From NCBI GenBank assembly GCA_963790415.1, contig CAWBOK010000009.1:62001-126000 (forward strand): a stretch of DNA of 64,000 nt. The letters run 5' to 3'. The stretch comes from JAJZQZ01 sp963790415. GTDB lineage: Bacteria > Actinomycetota > Thermoleophilia > RBG-16-64-13. The notes under the pieces are model-generated. The model made no database searches. It saw only the letters and a list, made by a program, of their open reading frames with translations, and was not told the DNA's origin. The first letter of the stretch is position 1. Every line of letters begins with the position of its first letter. This document shows, piece by piece, positions 10,177-19,525 of the stretch. A program made the position numbers and the translations under genes.

Positions 10177-10785
10177 TCAGGGCCGGAGTGACCTGGTGAA
10201 CCCCCGCAGGAATCGAGCCACCAGGACTCGGTGCACCAACGACTCGGTGCCCAGGTAGAGCAGGCGGCCCGGCAGAGACGTGCCGCTCCCGAGCAGTCGT
10301 GCGGCGAAGTCGTCCACCCGCACGGCGAACGTGGTCCAGCCGCCGTCCGTCGTCACCTCGAACGAGAAGGAGCCGAATCCGTTCGGCCCCGAAGCGTCCG
10401 TCGCCGTCCCAGCGAGCAGGCCACCGACGATGGGGTACGCCAGGCGGGCGTAGCCGGGTCGCGACTCCATCCGCGGGCCGCCAAGACGGATCAAGGGCAG
10501 GCGGCCGGTTGCAGCGGGGTGAAGTACGAACCCGCACGAGGCGGCATCATCGCTGCCTCCCGCCTCGGTCGTTGATGCCACGACCAGGCCGCCGCAACTC
10601 GAAGCCAGGGTGCCGAAGTAGTGCCCGGCCATCTGTGTGGCCAAGTGGGCCGGTGAACCTGAGGGAGAGGGCGCGAGAACTTCGGCGGCCAGGAGTGACG
10701 TCACCCGTCCCCCGCGCACGACTTCGCGCCGGTAGACCTCGACGTGGCGGCAGTGCTTCTGGGGTCGTATCGGCAGGGTGTTCAC
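10177..10785 (-). CDS. Conserved-looking hypothetical protein
   Basis: 202 aa from GTG at 10785, a start that avoids reading into the repeat end at 10798-10830. No domain was recognised. The composition is that of a real protein, with alternating hydrophobic strands such as FGSFSFEVTTDGGWTTFAVRV, a Gly-rich middle, and a basic C-terminus FLRGFTRSLRP. There is no signal peptide and no membrane segment. The same frame is open upstream to 10908, but those residues derive from the repeat. It stands alone between glnA and the aminotransferase and is divergent from the latter. Confidence 0.45.
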   Translation of the reverse strand: MNTLPIRPQKHCRHVEVYRREVVRGGRVTSLLAAEVLAPSPSGSPAHLATQMAGHYFGTLASSCGGLVVASTTEAGGSDDAASCGFVLHPAATGRLPLIRLGGPRMESRPGYARLAYPIVGGLLAGTATDASGPNGFGSFSFEVTTDGGWTTFAVRVDDFAARLLGSGTSLPGRLLYLGTESLVHRVLVARFLRGFTRSLRP

Positions 10786-10797
10786 CAAAGACAGTCT

Positions 10798-10835
10798 AGC
10801 AGGCTGTTGAAGAGCTACGCTTCGCCGCGAGATGG
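10798..10835 (+). repeat. Solo end of the MITE-like repeat
   Basis: AGCAGGCTGTTGAAGAGCT followed by ACGCTTCGCCGCG matches the left terminus of the element at 8380 (AGGCTATTGAGGAATG, ACGCTTCGCCGCC). No matching right end was seen nearby, so this is probably a remnant left beside the start of the hypothetical gene. Confidence 0.45.
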
Positions 10836-10958
10836 AGAGACTTGGGATGCCGTGGTCCATCAGGCCATGTATGATTGTTCGACCGACGGTCGTCATTGTC
10901 TCTGGCAACGCGGTCGCGGATGCGGACTAGGGCCGAGAGAGTTCAAAGGCTGGGGTCT

Positions 10959-12086
10959 ATGGACTTCGACCGCACAATCGATCGCACCGGTACGGCCAGC
11001 CTCAAGTGGGGCGCGTACGGCTCCGACGTGCTCCCGCTCTGGGTGGCCGACATGGATTTCGCCGCCCCACCGCCCGTGGTCGCCGCGGTAGAGGAGTTCG
11101 CAGCCCACGGGGTCTACGGCTACACGCGTATGCCGCGATCGTTGGAGGGGGCGGTCCGAGAGTTTCTTGCCCGTAGCTACGGTTGGGCGATCGAGCCGGA
11201 ATGGCTGGTCTTCCTTCCGGGTGTGGTGCCCGCGCTCAACCTGGTGTGCCGCGCGTACGCCGCGCCGGGAGAAACAGTCATGACCGTCACTCCCGTCTAT
11301 CCACCCTTTCTGGATGCCCCCGGCTTCCAGGGTCGTGTCTTGCGGACGGTGCCGGCCATCGTGGACCAGGGCCGCTGGCGGCTCCCCTTGGCTGAGATGG
11401 AGTCGGCGCTCACGCCGGCCACCCGCGTGTTCCTGTTCTGTCATCCTCACAATCCCTTCGGCAGAGCCTGGGAGCCGGACGAAGTCGCCGCCGTAGTGGA
11501 CTTCTGCCACCGCCACGATCTGGTGCTCTGCTCCGACGAGATACATTGCGATCTGTTGCTCGACCCGGTACGCCATCTGCCCGCAGCCATGGCCTCGCCC
11601 GACGCGCCAGCCCTTACCGTCACGCTCATGGCGCCCAGCAAGACCTTCAACCTTCCCGGACTCAACTTCGCCTTCGCCGTGATCCCCGACCCCGGACTGC
11701 GACGCCGCTTCGTCGCGGAGACAAAGGGACTCTTCTCGCTCCCCGGCTGCTTCGCGGTGGTGGCCGCCGAGGCGGCCTACCGTGAGGGTGGGCCCTGGCT
11801 TGAAGACCTTCTCGCTTACCTGCGCGGCAACCGCGATGTCGTGGAGGAGTTCGTCGCAACCGCGCTTCCCGGCGTCACCGTGGCCCACGTGGAGGCAACC
11901 TATCTGGCGTGGCTCGATGTGCGGGCCTTGGGCCTTCCGGACCCGGCGGGAGCCTGCGAGCGGGCCGGCCTGGGTCTGTCCGACGGACGGTTGTTCGGCG
12001 GGGAGGGATATCTTCGCCTTAACTTCGGGTGCCCACGGTCCCTGCTGATAGAGGCGCTCGACCGACTTCGGGTCGGGTTGGGGTAG
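10959..12086 (+). CDS. PatB/MalY-type PLP aminotransferase (putative C-S lyase)
   Basis: Fold-type I PLP enzyme, 375 aa. The family pattern is clear: N-terminal SLKWGAYGSDVLPLWVADMDF, typical of cystathionine beta-lyase PatB/MalY, CHPHNPFGRAW, the PLP-contact segment CSDEIHCDLL, and the Schiff-base Lys in APSKTFNLPGL near residue 228. Members cleave cystathionine or cysteine conjugates, or act as aminotransferases. The exact activity is not predictable. The ATG at 10959 fits the family N-terminus (MDFDR) better than the longer frame. The next gene starts 4 bases after the stop. Confidence 0.9.
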   Translation: MDFDRTIDRTGTASLKWGAYGSDVLPLWVADMDFAAPPPVVAAVEEFAAHGVYGYTRMPRSLEGAVREFLARSYGWAIEPEWLVFLPGVVPALNLVCRAYAAPGETVMTVTPVYPPFLDAPGFQGRVLRTVPAIVDQGRWRLPLAEMESALTPATRVFLFCHPHNPFGRAWEPDEVAAVVDFCHRHDLVLCSDEIHCDLLLDPVRHLPAAMASPDAPALTVTLMAPSKTFNLPGLNFAFAVIPDPGLRRRFVAETKGLFSLPGCFAVVAAEAAYREGGPWLEDLLAYLRGNRDVVEEFVATALPGVTVAHVEATYLAWLDVRALGLPDPAGACERAGLGLSDGRLFGGEGYLRLNFGCPRSLLIEALDRLRVGLG

Positions 12087-12090
12087 ACCG

Positions 12091-12795
12091 ATGAGCACCG
12101 TGGGATCAGAGCCCCCTGCATCGCCCTCCGTTGTGGTCGCGGGTCCGTCCCCCGGTGGCGGCGCCCCCGGATCGGCTCCCCGGTTGAAACTGTATCCGGA
12201 CGTCCCCTCTCGACGACAGGCTACGATCGCCCGCGATCTGGTCGTGCTCCTCGCGCTCCTGTTCTTCGCCTGGATGGGCTTTAAGACCTACGACGCGGTG
12301 GATGCGCTCAAAGTGCTGGGCTCGGGGGTGGAGACCGCGGGAACCTCTCTGCAGAGCGGCTTCCAATCTGTAGCCGGCGTTCTCGGGGGCCTACCCATCG
12401 TGGGAGGTGGGCTCGCCGGAGCCCTTCAGGACGCCGGCGCGGGCACGGGCGGCGAGCTCGCGGATCTTGGTCGACAGGGAGTCCAGCGAATACACGAGCT
12501 CGCGATCATTCTCGGCCTCTTCGTCTTCTGCCTGCCGGCGTTCGTCGTGCTGCTGGCAGCCCTGCCGCGTCGCATCAGGCAGGTGCGACGGCTGACGGCC
12601 GCGAGCGTGGTGCTGGCCAACCCTCAGGACGAAGACCGGCGCCGGCTCCTGGCGATGCGCGCGGGCTTCGTGCTTCCCTACGGCGTTCTGCTCAAGTACA
12701 CGCGCGACCCGCTGGGTGACCTCGCGGCCGGCCGGTACGACGCGTTGGTGGCCGCCGCCCTGGACGATGCGGGCGTCATTCCTCGAGGGCGCTGA
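12091..12795 (+). CDS. Two-helix membrane protein of unknown function
   Basis: 234 aa. A Pro/Ser/Gly-rich N-terminus (1-40) precedes a first membrane helix around DLVVLLALLFFAWMGF (51-66). A Gly/Ala-rich outer segment of about 70 residues follows, then a second helix IILGLFVFCLPAFVVLLAALP (about 136-155), and a basic cytoplasmic tail with LKYTRDPLGDLAAGRYDAL. No family was recognised. It begins 4 bases after the aminotransferase stop, so it is probably co-transcribed. The stretch encoding the second helix is duplicated at 13564-13660. Confidence 0.7.
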   Translation: MSTVGSEPPASPSVVVAGPSPGGGAPGSAPRLKLYPDVPSRRQATIARDLVVLLALLFFAWMGFKTYDAVDALKVLGSGVETAGTSLQSGFQSVAGVLGGLPIVGGGLAGALQDAGAGTGGELADLGRQGVQRIHELAIILGLFVFCLPAFVVLLAALPRRIRQVRRLTAASVVLANPQDEDRRRLLAMRAGFVLPYGVLLKYTRDPLGDLAAGRYDALVAAALDDAGVIPRGR

Positions 12796-12855
12796 GCCCA
12801 CGACCGCCCTCTCCCAGAGCTGCAGTCGCCGGCAGTGGCTGAGACCGCTGCCTTC

Positions 12856-13413
12856 TCAGAGGAGCACCAGCTCTCGGGCCGCCTCGACCAGCTCAGGACG
12901 CGACAGGTGGTCATCGCACTCCACGAGTCCTCCGGCTACCAGTGACCCTCCGGCCTCGACTCCAAGGTACGCGAAGGCTTCCTCGATGAGTCGCGCGGTG
13001 GCCCGCCCGTGGGTGGTGTCGGTCTGCTCTTGGGTTACGATGACGTAGAGCTTCTTGCCGGGCGAGACCCGCGGCGTGCCGTCGGGCCGCAACAGGGCGT
13101 AGGTGCGGTCGATGGTCCCCTTGAGCCAAGCCGACATGGTGTTGAAGTAGACCGGCGTGGACACCAACAGTACGTCGGCCATCCTGATGGCGGTGTAGAC
13201 CTGATGCATGTGGTCGCCTACCACGCACGTGGGCCCGATCCGGCACCCGCCGCACCCTGTGCACGGACGGATCGACATGTCGCGCAGGAACATGACGTCG
13301 ACATCGTGACCGCGCTCCCGAGCGGCAGCCGCCGCGATCTCGAGAAGCCGAGCGCTGTTGCCGTCCTCGCGGGGCCCTCCCATTAGTGCTGCGATCTTCA
13401 CACGGACCCCCAT
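12856..13413 (-). CDS. NADPH-dependent FMN reductase / iron-sulfur flavoprotein-like
   Basis: Flavodoxin-fold oxidoreductase, 185 aa. The FMN phosphate loop is MGGPREDGNSARLL at residues 10-23. A cysteine cluster CTGCGGCRIGPTC lies near 51-63, resembling the ISF-type Fe-S flavoproteins. STPVYFNTMSAWLKGTIDR (around residue 90) is the usual second flavin loop. The ATG at 13413 gives MGVRVKIAAL, the standard N-terminus, and upstream residues in the same frame come from noncoding sequence. The gene is isolated on the minus strand. Confidence 0.87.
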   Translation of the reverse strand: MGVRVKIAALMGGPREDGNSARLLEIAAAAARERGHDVDVMFLRDMSIRPCTGCGGCRIGPTCVVGDHMHQVYTAIRMADVLLVSTPVYFNTMSAWLKGTIDRTYALLRPDGTPRVSPGKKLYVIVTQEQTDTTHGRATARLIEEAFAYLGVEAGGSLVAGGLVECDDHLSRPELVEAARELVLL

Positions 13414-13563
13414 GTGTTGTGCATGCGCGCCGCCACGACGGGGTGGCACGCGTGTATGACTGAGTGTCGCCTCGTCGCGCCTCGGGCCAAGCCGGAGGTG
13501 AGGCTCACCGCGCGGCGGTTGGCCGTCGGGTCCACAGTATACCGCCAGGATGGAGTTGCATCG

Positions 13564-13660
13564 GGGAGTCCAGCGGATACACGAAGTCGCGATCATCCTC
13601 GACCTCTGCGTCTTCCGCCTGCCGGCGCTCGTCGTGCTACTGGCAGCCCTGCCGCGTCGC
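13564..13660 (+). pseudogene. Duplicated fragment of the 12091-12795 membrane protein gene
   Basis: 97 bases match 12477-12573 (offset 1087) at close to 90 percent identity, from GGGAGTCCAGCG through GCAGCCCTGCCGCGTCGC. It encodes IHEVAIILDLCVFRLPALV, a diverged copy of the second membrane helix. Neither the rest of the gene nor a start is present. It lies between the flavin reductase start and the M6 protease terminator, so it is a remnant of local duplication or recombination. Confidence 0.8.
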
Positions 13661-13703
13661 GTGCACGTCCGTGTGACCCTCAGGTTCTTCCTTGTCCGAG
13701 AAA

Positions 13704-13740
13704 GGAAGTGACCGGCACCCACTGGATGCCGGTCACTTCC
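13704..13740 (-). terminator. Strong hairpin terminator of the M6 metalloprotease gene
   Basis: A perfect 14-base inverted repeat, GGAAGTGACCGGCA then TGCCGGTCACTTCC, is separated by a 9-base loop. It lies about 50 bases beyond the protease stop on the minus strand. There is no T tract. High-GC organisms commonly use such T-less hairpins. Confidence 0.75.
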
Positions 13741-13792
13741 GCACCGCTCAGCTTCCCCGTGTGCGGCGGTTGCTAGATGCCAGGCAGCGACA

Positions 13793-16687
13793 TCACTTCA
13801 CCGTTGTATTCACCGAAGCCTTGGATCCGGTGCCATCGTCGGTCAGCGTGGCACTGTTCGTGATCACCGTTCTGTGCGGCGTACCGGCGTTCACCTTCAC
13901 CGAGAACGTGAACACCTTGGTCTGGTTCGCGCCGACCGTCCCCGTCCATTCGATGCTGTTCTTCGAGGGGTCGTAGTACCCGCCCATCCGGTAGGTGGTG
14001 TTGGCGGGGATCGGGTCGCTGACAGCGAAGGGCTGCGGCGCGGGACTGAGGTTCCGCACGCTGAGTGTGTACACCAAAGTCGCGCCCGGCGAGACTTTGG
14101 TCGGAGTCGCGCCCACTCCCAACTTGGTCAAAGCGGTGGCATTCCAGACCGCGATCTTGCCCCAGCTGCCGTCCTTGGCTTTGTCGAGCACCGCGATGTT
14201 GACGCCGTACTGCACGCCGTCGTCGCGGGGGTCGCCCGAGCCGAGCACGGTGTCGCCGATATCGAAGCCGTAGAGATCCGTTGCCGGGGTCTTGTCCACC
14301 CAGGTGATCTTGGTGCTGTAGCCGCCCTTGGCCGGCACCACGAGCGCTCGCCTGCAGCGTCCCAGAAGTACAGCCCGTTGATTGGCTCTGGTATCCATCA
14401 GAGCCCGGGTAGTAGCCCAGCGAGTCGTGGAACTGCGACACCGCCGGGAGAGGTTCGAACGTCTTGGTCTCCAGGATGTTGCCCGTAGCGGTGCTGTCGA
14501 CCGACGCGCGTGAACGGCGTGGTGTCCTGCAGCGTGAACGCCGCGTTGCCCGATTGGATGCGGGAGTCAGCCGCAGGCGCGCGCCGGTGGTACCCATGCC
14601 CGTTCCACTCGAGCGGCCAGTAGTGGCTGTCGACCACGAGCAGGGCGTGCTTCGGGCCGTAGCTGGGCGGGTCGTACAAGGAGTCGTAGAGGGTGTAGTC
14701 GAAGTCGTAGGCCCCGTTGCGCAGCCACAAGCAGCATGCCGGGCACGGTGTAGGGGGAGCGGTCGACCTGCCACTCGGTCGTCGCGTCGTTGTTGTAGAT
14801 CGTCGTGTACGGGTACTTCAGCCCGCGGTCGAAGCCGCTCTGGTTGCGCCACTCGGCCATGTAGTACATCGGGTAGGCCCGGGTCAGCGGCACGATCACG
14901 AAGTCGTTGGTCGTCCAGCCGTTGGGCGGGTTCTCCACGTCGTCGGAGAACAGCGTGGTCGCGCCGTCGGCCAGCGAGAAGTCGTCGGCCAACCAGCCGG
15001 CCCACTGCACGCCGACGTCACTGGTGTAGTGCAGGCGCAGCGTGATCGTCTTGCCGGCGTAGGCCGCCAGGTCGAAGCGCAGGGTGCCCTGGCCCTCGCC
15101 GTTCAGGCCCAGGTTGCCCATGCCGTCGTCGACGAAGACCCCGTCCATGTCCGGCAGCTTGGTCCAGGTGGCACCGCCGTCGTCGGAGACCTCGACGTAG
15201 CCGTAGTCGTAGTCCTGCTCGAAGCTCCAGGAGCTGGCGAAGGAGAAGATCGGGCCGTCGCCGCCGTCAGGTCGAAGTCGTGGGCCAGGTAGAAGTCCGC
15301 CAGGTCGGCCCGGCCGGACCACCAGGCCTTCCCTGTGCCCAGCGGGTTGGGCGTCTCGACCACCTGGTCCGGCAGGTTGATCTTGATCCCCTGCTGGGTG
15401 CCATTGGGACGCAGCGAGAGCTGACCGACTTTGGTAGAGGTCGGTTTGGTCGTGTAGTCGAGCTCGACCGGTTTGGCCCAGCCGACCAGATAGCGGAAGA
15501 CCAGCGGGAACGGCGCGGGCTGCATGCCGCCCAGCGGGCCGTTCCACGAGCCGGCTTCGATGATCGTCCAGTTGGACGGTGAGGCCTGGGCGTCGGTGGT
15601 GTAGATGTCGGGCAGGCCGAAGGCCGCATGGCCGAACTCTTCGGCGATGACGCCCACGTCGAGGTTCTCCGGGTCCATGCTGTACTCGCGCACGTAGATG
15701 TCGCGATCCGGGGAGCCGGGTGAGCCCTTGGCGCTGGCCAGGTAGCCCGCGGGGTAGTCGATGGCGGACGCGTGCGACCAGATGGCGAAGTCGCCCTGCT
15801 GGCCGCCGCCCGCCTCCTGGCCCATGCCGGCATGGATGACGGTGAAGTTGTCGACGACGCCGTCGCCGTCGCCGTCGTACTTCTGCCACGGGAAGTTCGG
15901 GTCGTCGGCGTTGATCGCATCCACGACCTCCCGCACGAGGTCCGCGGCGCGTATGTTGTGGTTGCTGCCGGTTTGATTGTCGGCGCCGTACCAGCCTTCG
16001 GAGTGCGCGGCCTGCAGCCACTTGGGATACACCTCGCCCTTGGGTACGAACTTGCCCTCGGATTGCTCCAGGTAGTAGTTGGCCATGGTGTTGCCGCGCA
16101 GGTCCACGGTACCGAGGTTGGGATGCTGGACGATGACGCCGGCCGTGGGGCCCACGCCGAAGTACAACTCGTCGTACAGCGCGGGGGTGGCGTCCTGGTA
16201 CCAGATCGTGTTGTTGTCCCGCGGGCCGGGAGCCGGGATCTGGTTGTGCAGCGGGCCTGCACGGTGGTCACCGGTGTCCCGTACCAGTCAAAGGTATCGC
16301 TGTTGGGGAACTCCACGGGCACGGCCAGGCTCATGATCTGAGGACCGGTGTCGGCGGGCTTGGCCTTTCGCGCTCGTTCCTCACCAGCTTCTCCAGCTTG
16401 TCGGGGTTCGGGGTGGTGGGGTTGCGCTCGGCCCACTCCTGCCGGAACACCTGGATGGCCTGGCCTCTCGCCTCGGCGTTGGGCAGGGGAATGCCCTGGT
16501 CTTCCAGGAGCAGCTCGATCTGTTCGTCACTCGGCGCCCGGTAGTGGGCGGTCCACTTGGAATCGCTGAACATGCCGAGAGAACTCACCGCCAGGCCGAT
16601 GTCCGCCGGCTCCGCCACCAGGGCGGGCGCCACGGCTGCCACCAGAAGCAGCGCCAGCACCAATGAAAACACCAGTTTCAACTTCAC
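13793..16687 (-). CDS. Secreted M6-family (immune inhibitor A-like) metalloprotease, multiply frameshifted
   Basis: Reconstructed protein of about 960 aa spread over several frames (breaks near 16370, 16258, 15268, 14734, 14500 and 14335-14400). GTG at 16687 with AGGAGG upstream opens a signal peptide (KLKLVFSLVLALLLVAAVAPALV). Next come an M6 propeptide-like region, a peptidase domain (FAIWSHASAIDYPAGYL, then IAEEFGHAAFGLPDIY near residue 350), two MAM/jelly-roll-like beta segments (SSWSFEQDYDYGYVEVSDDGG, DDFSLADGATTLFSDDVE), and a C-terminal DUF11-like domain ending at 13793. The zinc motif is HExxH in known M6 enzymes. Here the first His is replaced by Glu (EEFGH), a difference needing two base changes and not an indel. 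It may be a pseudoprotease, or have a shifted ligand set. A strong terminator follows. Confidence 0.85.
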
Positions 16688-17077
16688 GTCCCAGCCTCCT
16701 GTGAGATAGCTATCTACCAGCAAGCAGCACTTGGTTCGAACAACCGAAGCAACCGCAGTCCAGCCTCATCTCTGCCTAGTGCTGCCTCCATCCAGACCTC
16801 TCTCTCACTCGGCGGTTGAAATGGTCCCCTCTTGTACTGCCTCGGATTCCGGAACTCGTTCCCTGTTTCCCCGGGCTCTGCGGGCCACGTGTGGCGACCG
16901 GGTGCGCATCGGCGAATGGACACCGCTCGCCGCCCCCTCCCGCGGCGGCCCGCGGCTCACGGCCCCAGTCTTTCACTCGATGCCCCAGGGTGCAAGATTC
17001 GCGCGAAAAATAATCACGGCACCCGTGCTCGGCCTGGTACTGTGTGGACGGAGTTGGCGGGCGACGAGCGAGGCGAG
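16688..17077. other. 390-base intergenic region between divergent genes
   Basis: It separates the divergent metalloprotease and flippase-like genes and must contain both promoters. AGGAGG for the protease is at 16695-16700. A short palindrome CACGGCACCCGTG is near 17019-17031, and a TACTGT candidate -10 is near 17038 for the rightward gene. I see no gene or RNA in the rest. Confidence 0.4.
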
Positions 17078-18157
17078 ATGACCAGAGAGAACACTATCCG
17101 CGGCGGGGAGGAGGCCTCCTCTTCGCGTGGCAGACTCACCAGGAAGATCGCCGGCCGAGTCGCGGCTCTGCTTATCGCGGGTATCGGCCTCTACGCGGTC
17201 TGGCCGGCGCTCCTGGAGGTCTTCTCGGCGTGGCCGACCCTGCGGGAACTCGACCCTATCTGGTTCCTGATCATGCCGATGTTCGAGGTTCTGAGCCTCG
17301 CCTGTCTATGGGCGCTCCTTCGACTGGCCCTCCATCGACGCGGATGGTTCCTCTCGGTCACGACCCAGCTCGCCTCCAACGCACTCAGCCGGGTCGTGCC
17401 GGGTGGCGCGGCCACCGGAGGTGCGCTCCAGTATCGGATGCTGGCGAAGGGTGGCGTTGAGGGTCCACGGATCGCGACCAGTCTGGCCGCCGTTTCGGTT
17501 CTCACCACAACCACGTTGCTGGCGCTGCCCGTGCTGAGCCTGCCCGCCATCCTGGGTGGCCTACCGGTCGACCGGAGCCTCCTGCGGGCGGCTCTGATCG
17601 GCATCATGGTCTTCGTGGCGGCGGTGGCTATCTCCGCGTTGTTCCTATCGACCGAACGACCCTTGCGAACGCTCGGCCGTCTCGTTCAGCGCGTCCGCAA
17701 TCGGGTGCGCCGCAAGAAGCCGCCGCTCGAGGGTCTGGATGATCGCCTGGTGTCCGAGCGCGACCTCATGCGGCAGGCGCTGGGCAGGAAATGGTGGGTG
17801 GCGTTGCTGGGATCCTTCGGGAAGGCCCTGTTCGATTTCCTGGCGCTTCTCTCCGCGCTCATTGCGGTGGGCGCTGAGCCCAAGCCCTCGCTGGTGTTGT
17901 TGGCGTACGTGGTCTCGTCGCTGCTTGGCATGATCCCGCTGACACCGGGAGGCCTCGGGTTCGTGGAAGCCGGGCTTGTCGCCACCCTGGCTCTTGCTGG
18001 GGTGAGCGGCGGCGACGCCAGTGCCGCCACGCTTGCCTACCGACTCGTGTCCTTCTGGTTACCCCTGCCTGCAGGCTTGGTGGCCTACGTCGTCTACCGG
18101 CGCCGCTACGGTCATCCCGATGAGGAGCCCGAGGAAGGATATCGGGGCCGCCCGTGA
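17078..18157 (+). CDS. Lysylphosphatidylglycerol synthetase/UPF0104-type flippase-like membrane protein
   Basis: Polytopic membrane protein, 359 aa with about eight hydrophobic segments. The family signatures are RVVPGGAATGGALQYRMLAKGG near residue 105 and IPLTPGGLGFVEAGL near residue 287, both typical of the MprF N-terminal/UPF0104 (AglD-like) domain. It lacks any cytosolic synthetase domain, so it is a stand-alone flippase-like protein. Its lipid substrate is unknown. The ATG at 17078 (MTRENT) is preceded by GAGGCGAG; longer frames upstream read GC-biased noncoding sequence. It lies 28 bases before the saccharopine operon. Confidence 0.85.
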   Translation: MTRENTIRGGEEASSSRGRLTRKIAGRVAALLIAGIGLYAVWPALLEVFSAWPTLRELDPIWFLIMPMFEVLSLACLWALLRLALHRRGWFLSVTTQLASNALSRVVPGGAATGGALQYRMLAKGGVEGPRIATSLAAVSVLTTTTLLALPVLSLPAILGGLPVDRSLLRAALIGIMVFVAAVAISALFLSTERPLRTLGRLVQRVRNRVRRKKPPLEGLDDRLVSERDLMRQALGRKWWVALLGSFGKALFDFLALLSALIAVGAEPKPSLVLLAYVVSSLLGMIPLTPGGLGFVEAGLVATLALAGVSGGDASAATLAYRLVSFWLPLPAGLVAYVVYRRRYGHPDEEPEEGYRGRP

Positions 18158-18185
18158 CCGGGATCGCGGCGGAGTCCGACGTCAC

Positions 18186-19525
18186 ATGAACGGAGTAGCG
18201 GTGGTGCACCGAGTCGGCATCCGACGGGAGGACAAGAGCATCTGGGAGCGGCGTGTTCCGCTCACGCCGGCGGACGCCCGCACGCTACGGGAGCGCGAAG
18301 GGGTCCAGGTGCGGGTCCAGCCATCGCCCACCCGGATCTTCACCACCGAGGAGTTCCGCGAGGCCGGAGTCGTTGTGGACGAAGACCTGTCGCCATGCTC
18401 GGTGATCTTCGGTGTCAAAGAGATCCCGAAAGACCTATTGGAGCCGGGCAAGACGTATGCGTTCTTCTCCCATACCGCCAAAGCTCAGCCGTACAACATG
18501 GCCATGCTGGGCGCGCTGATGGATCTCGGTTGCACGCTCATCGACTACGAGCACGTCGTCGACGACGCGGGCCGGCGCCTGATCTTCTTCGGTAGGCACG
18601 CCGGCCTCGCCGGTATGGTCGAGACGCTGTGGGCGCTCGGACAGCGTCTCGCGTGGGAGGGCATCCCCAACCCGTTCACCGACCTGCGCCATACCTACGA
18701 ATACGCGGATCTGGCCGCGGTCAAAGAGGCGGTGTGTCGGGTGGGGGAGAGGATCCGTCAAGAAGGTCTGCCGGGGACGGTCGTCCCGATGACCATCGGC
18801 GTGGCGGGTTACGGCAACGTCGCCAAGGGGACCTTCGAGATCCTGGACGAGCTGCCTCTCCAGGAGATCGCGCCGTCTGAGCTGTCGGCGCTCGTGGGCG
18901 GTGGGGTGGCGGCGGGCCGATCGTCGTCTACAAAGTCGTCTTCAAGGAGGAGCACACGGTGGAGCCGGTCGAACCGGGTCATCCGTTCGACCTCCAGGAG
19001 TTCTACGCGCACCCAGAGATCTACCGAGGTGTGTTCGCGCGATACGTGCCCTTCCTGACCGTGCTCGTCAACTGCGTGTACTGGGAGGCGAAGTACCCCC
19101 GGCTGGTGACGAAGGCGTTCGTGCGCCGACACTTCGTCGAGGACACGCCGCGCCTGCGCGTGATCGGTGACATCAGCGCCGACATCGAGGGCGCCGTCGA
19201 ATGCGACACACATACGACTGAAGCCGACGACCCGGTCTACGTCTACGATCCGGCAACGGGGGAGACCGCCGACGGGGTCGCGGGGGCGGGTCCCGTGGTG
19301 ATGGCGGTCGACATCCTGCCTACGGAGCTGCCGCGGGACGCTTCCATCGATTTCAGCCACGTTCTCGTGGGGTTCATCCCGGCCATCGCCCGCGCCGACT
19401 ACTCGGTATCGTTCGAGGAGCTCGCGCTGCCGCCGGAGCTCAAGCGGGCCGTTATCGTACACCGTGGCGAACTCACTCCTGAGTACCGCCACCTGGAACA
19501 GTCTGTACAGAGGAGGAGTTCATGA
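18186..19525 (+). CDS. Lysine-ketoglutarate reductase-like protein (saccharopine pathway), one frameshift
   Basis: About 446 aa after repairing one break near 18908. The N-terminus has the alanine dehydrogenase/PNT-like domain of LKR: GIRREDKSIWERRVPLTP, then IFGVKEIPKDLLEPGKTYAFFSHTAKAQPYN. The Rossmann loop GVAGYGNVAKG is near residue 205. The C-terminal half (HPFDLQEFYAHPEIYRGVFARY, VIGDISADIEGAVECDTHTTE) continues in the next frame and matches the same family. LKR condenses lysine with 2-oxoglutarate to saccharopine using NADPH. The stop overlaps the ATG of the dehydrogenase gene (ATGA), so the two are translationally coupled. Confidence 0.87.
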
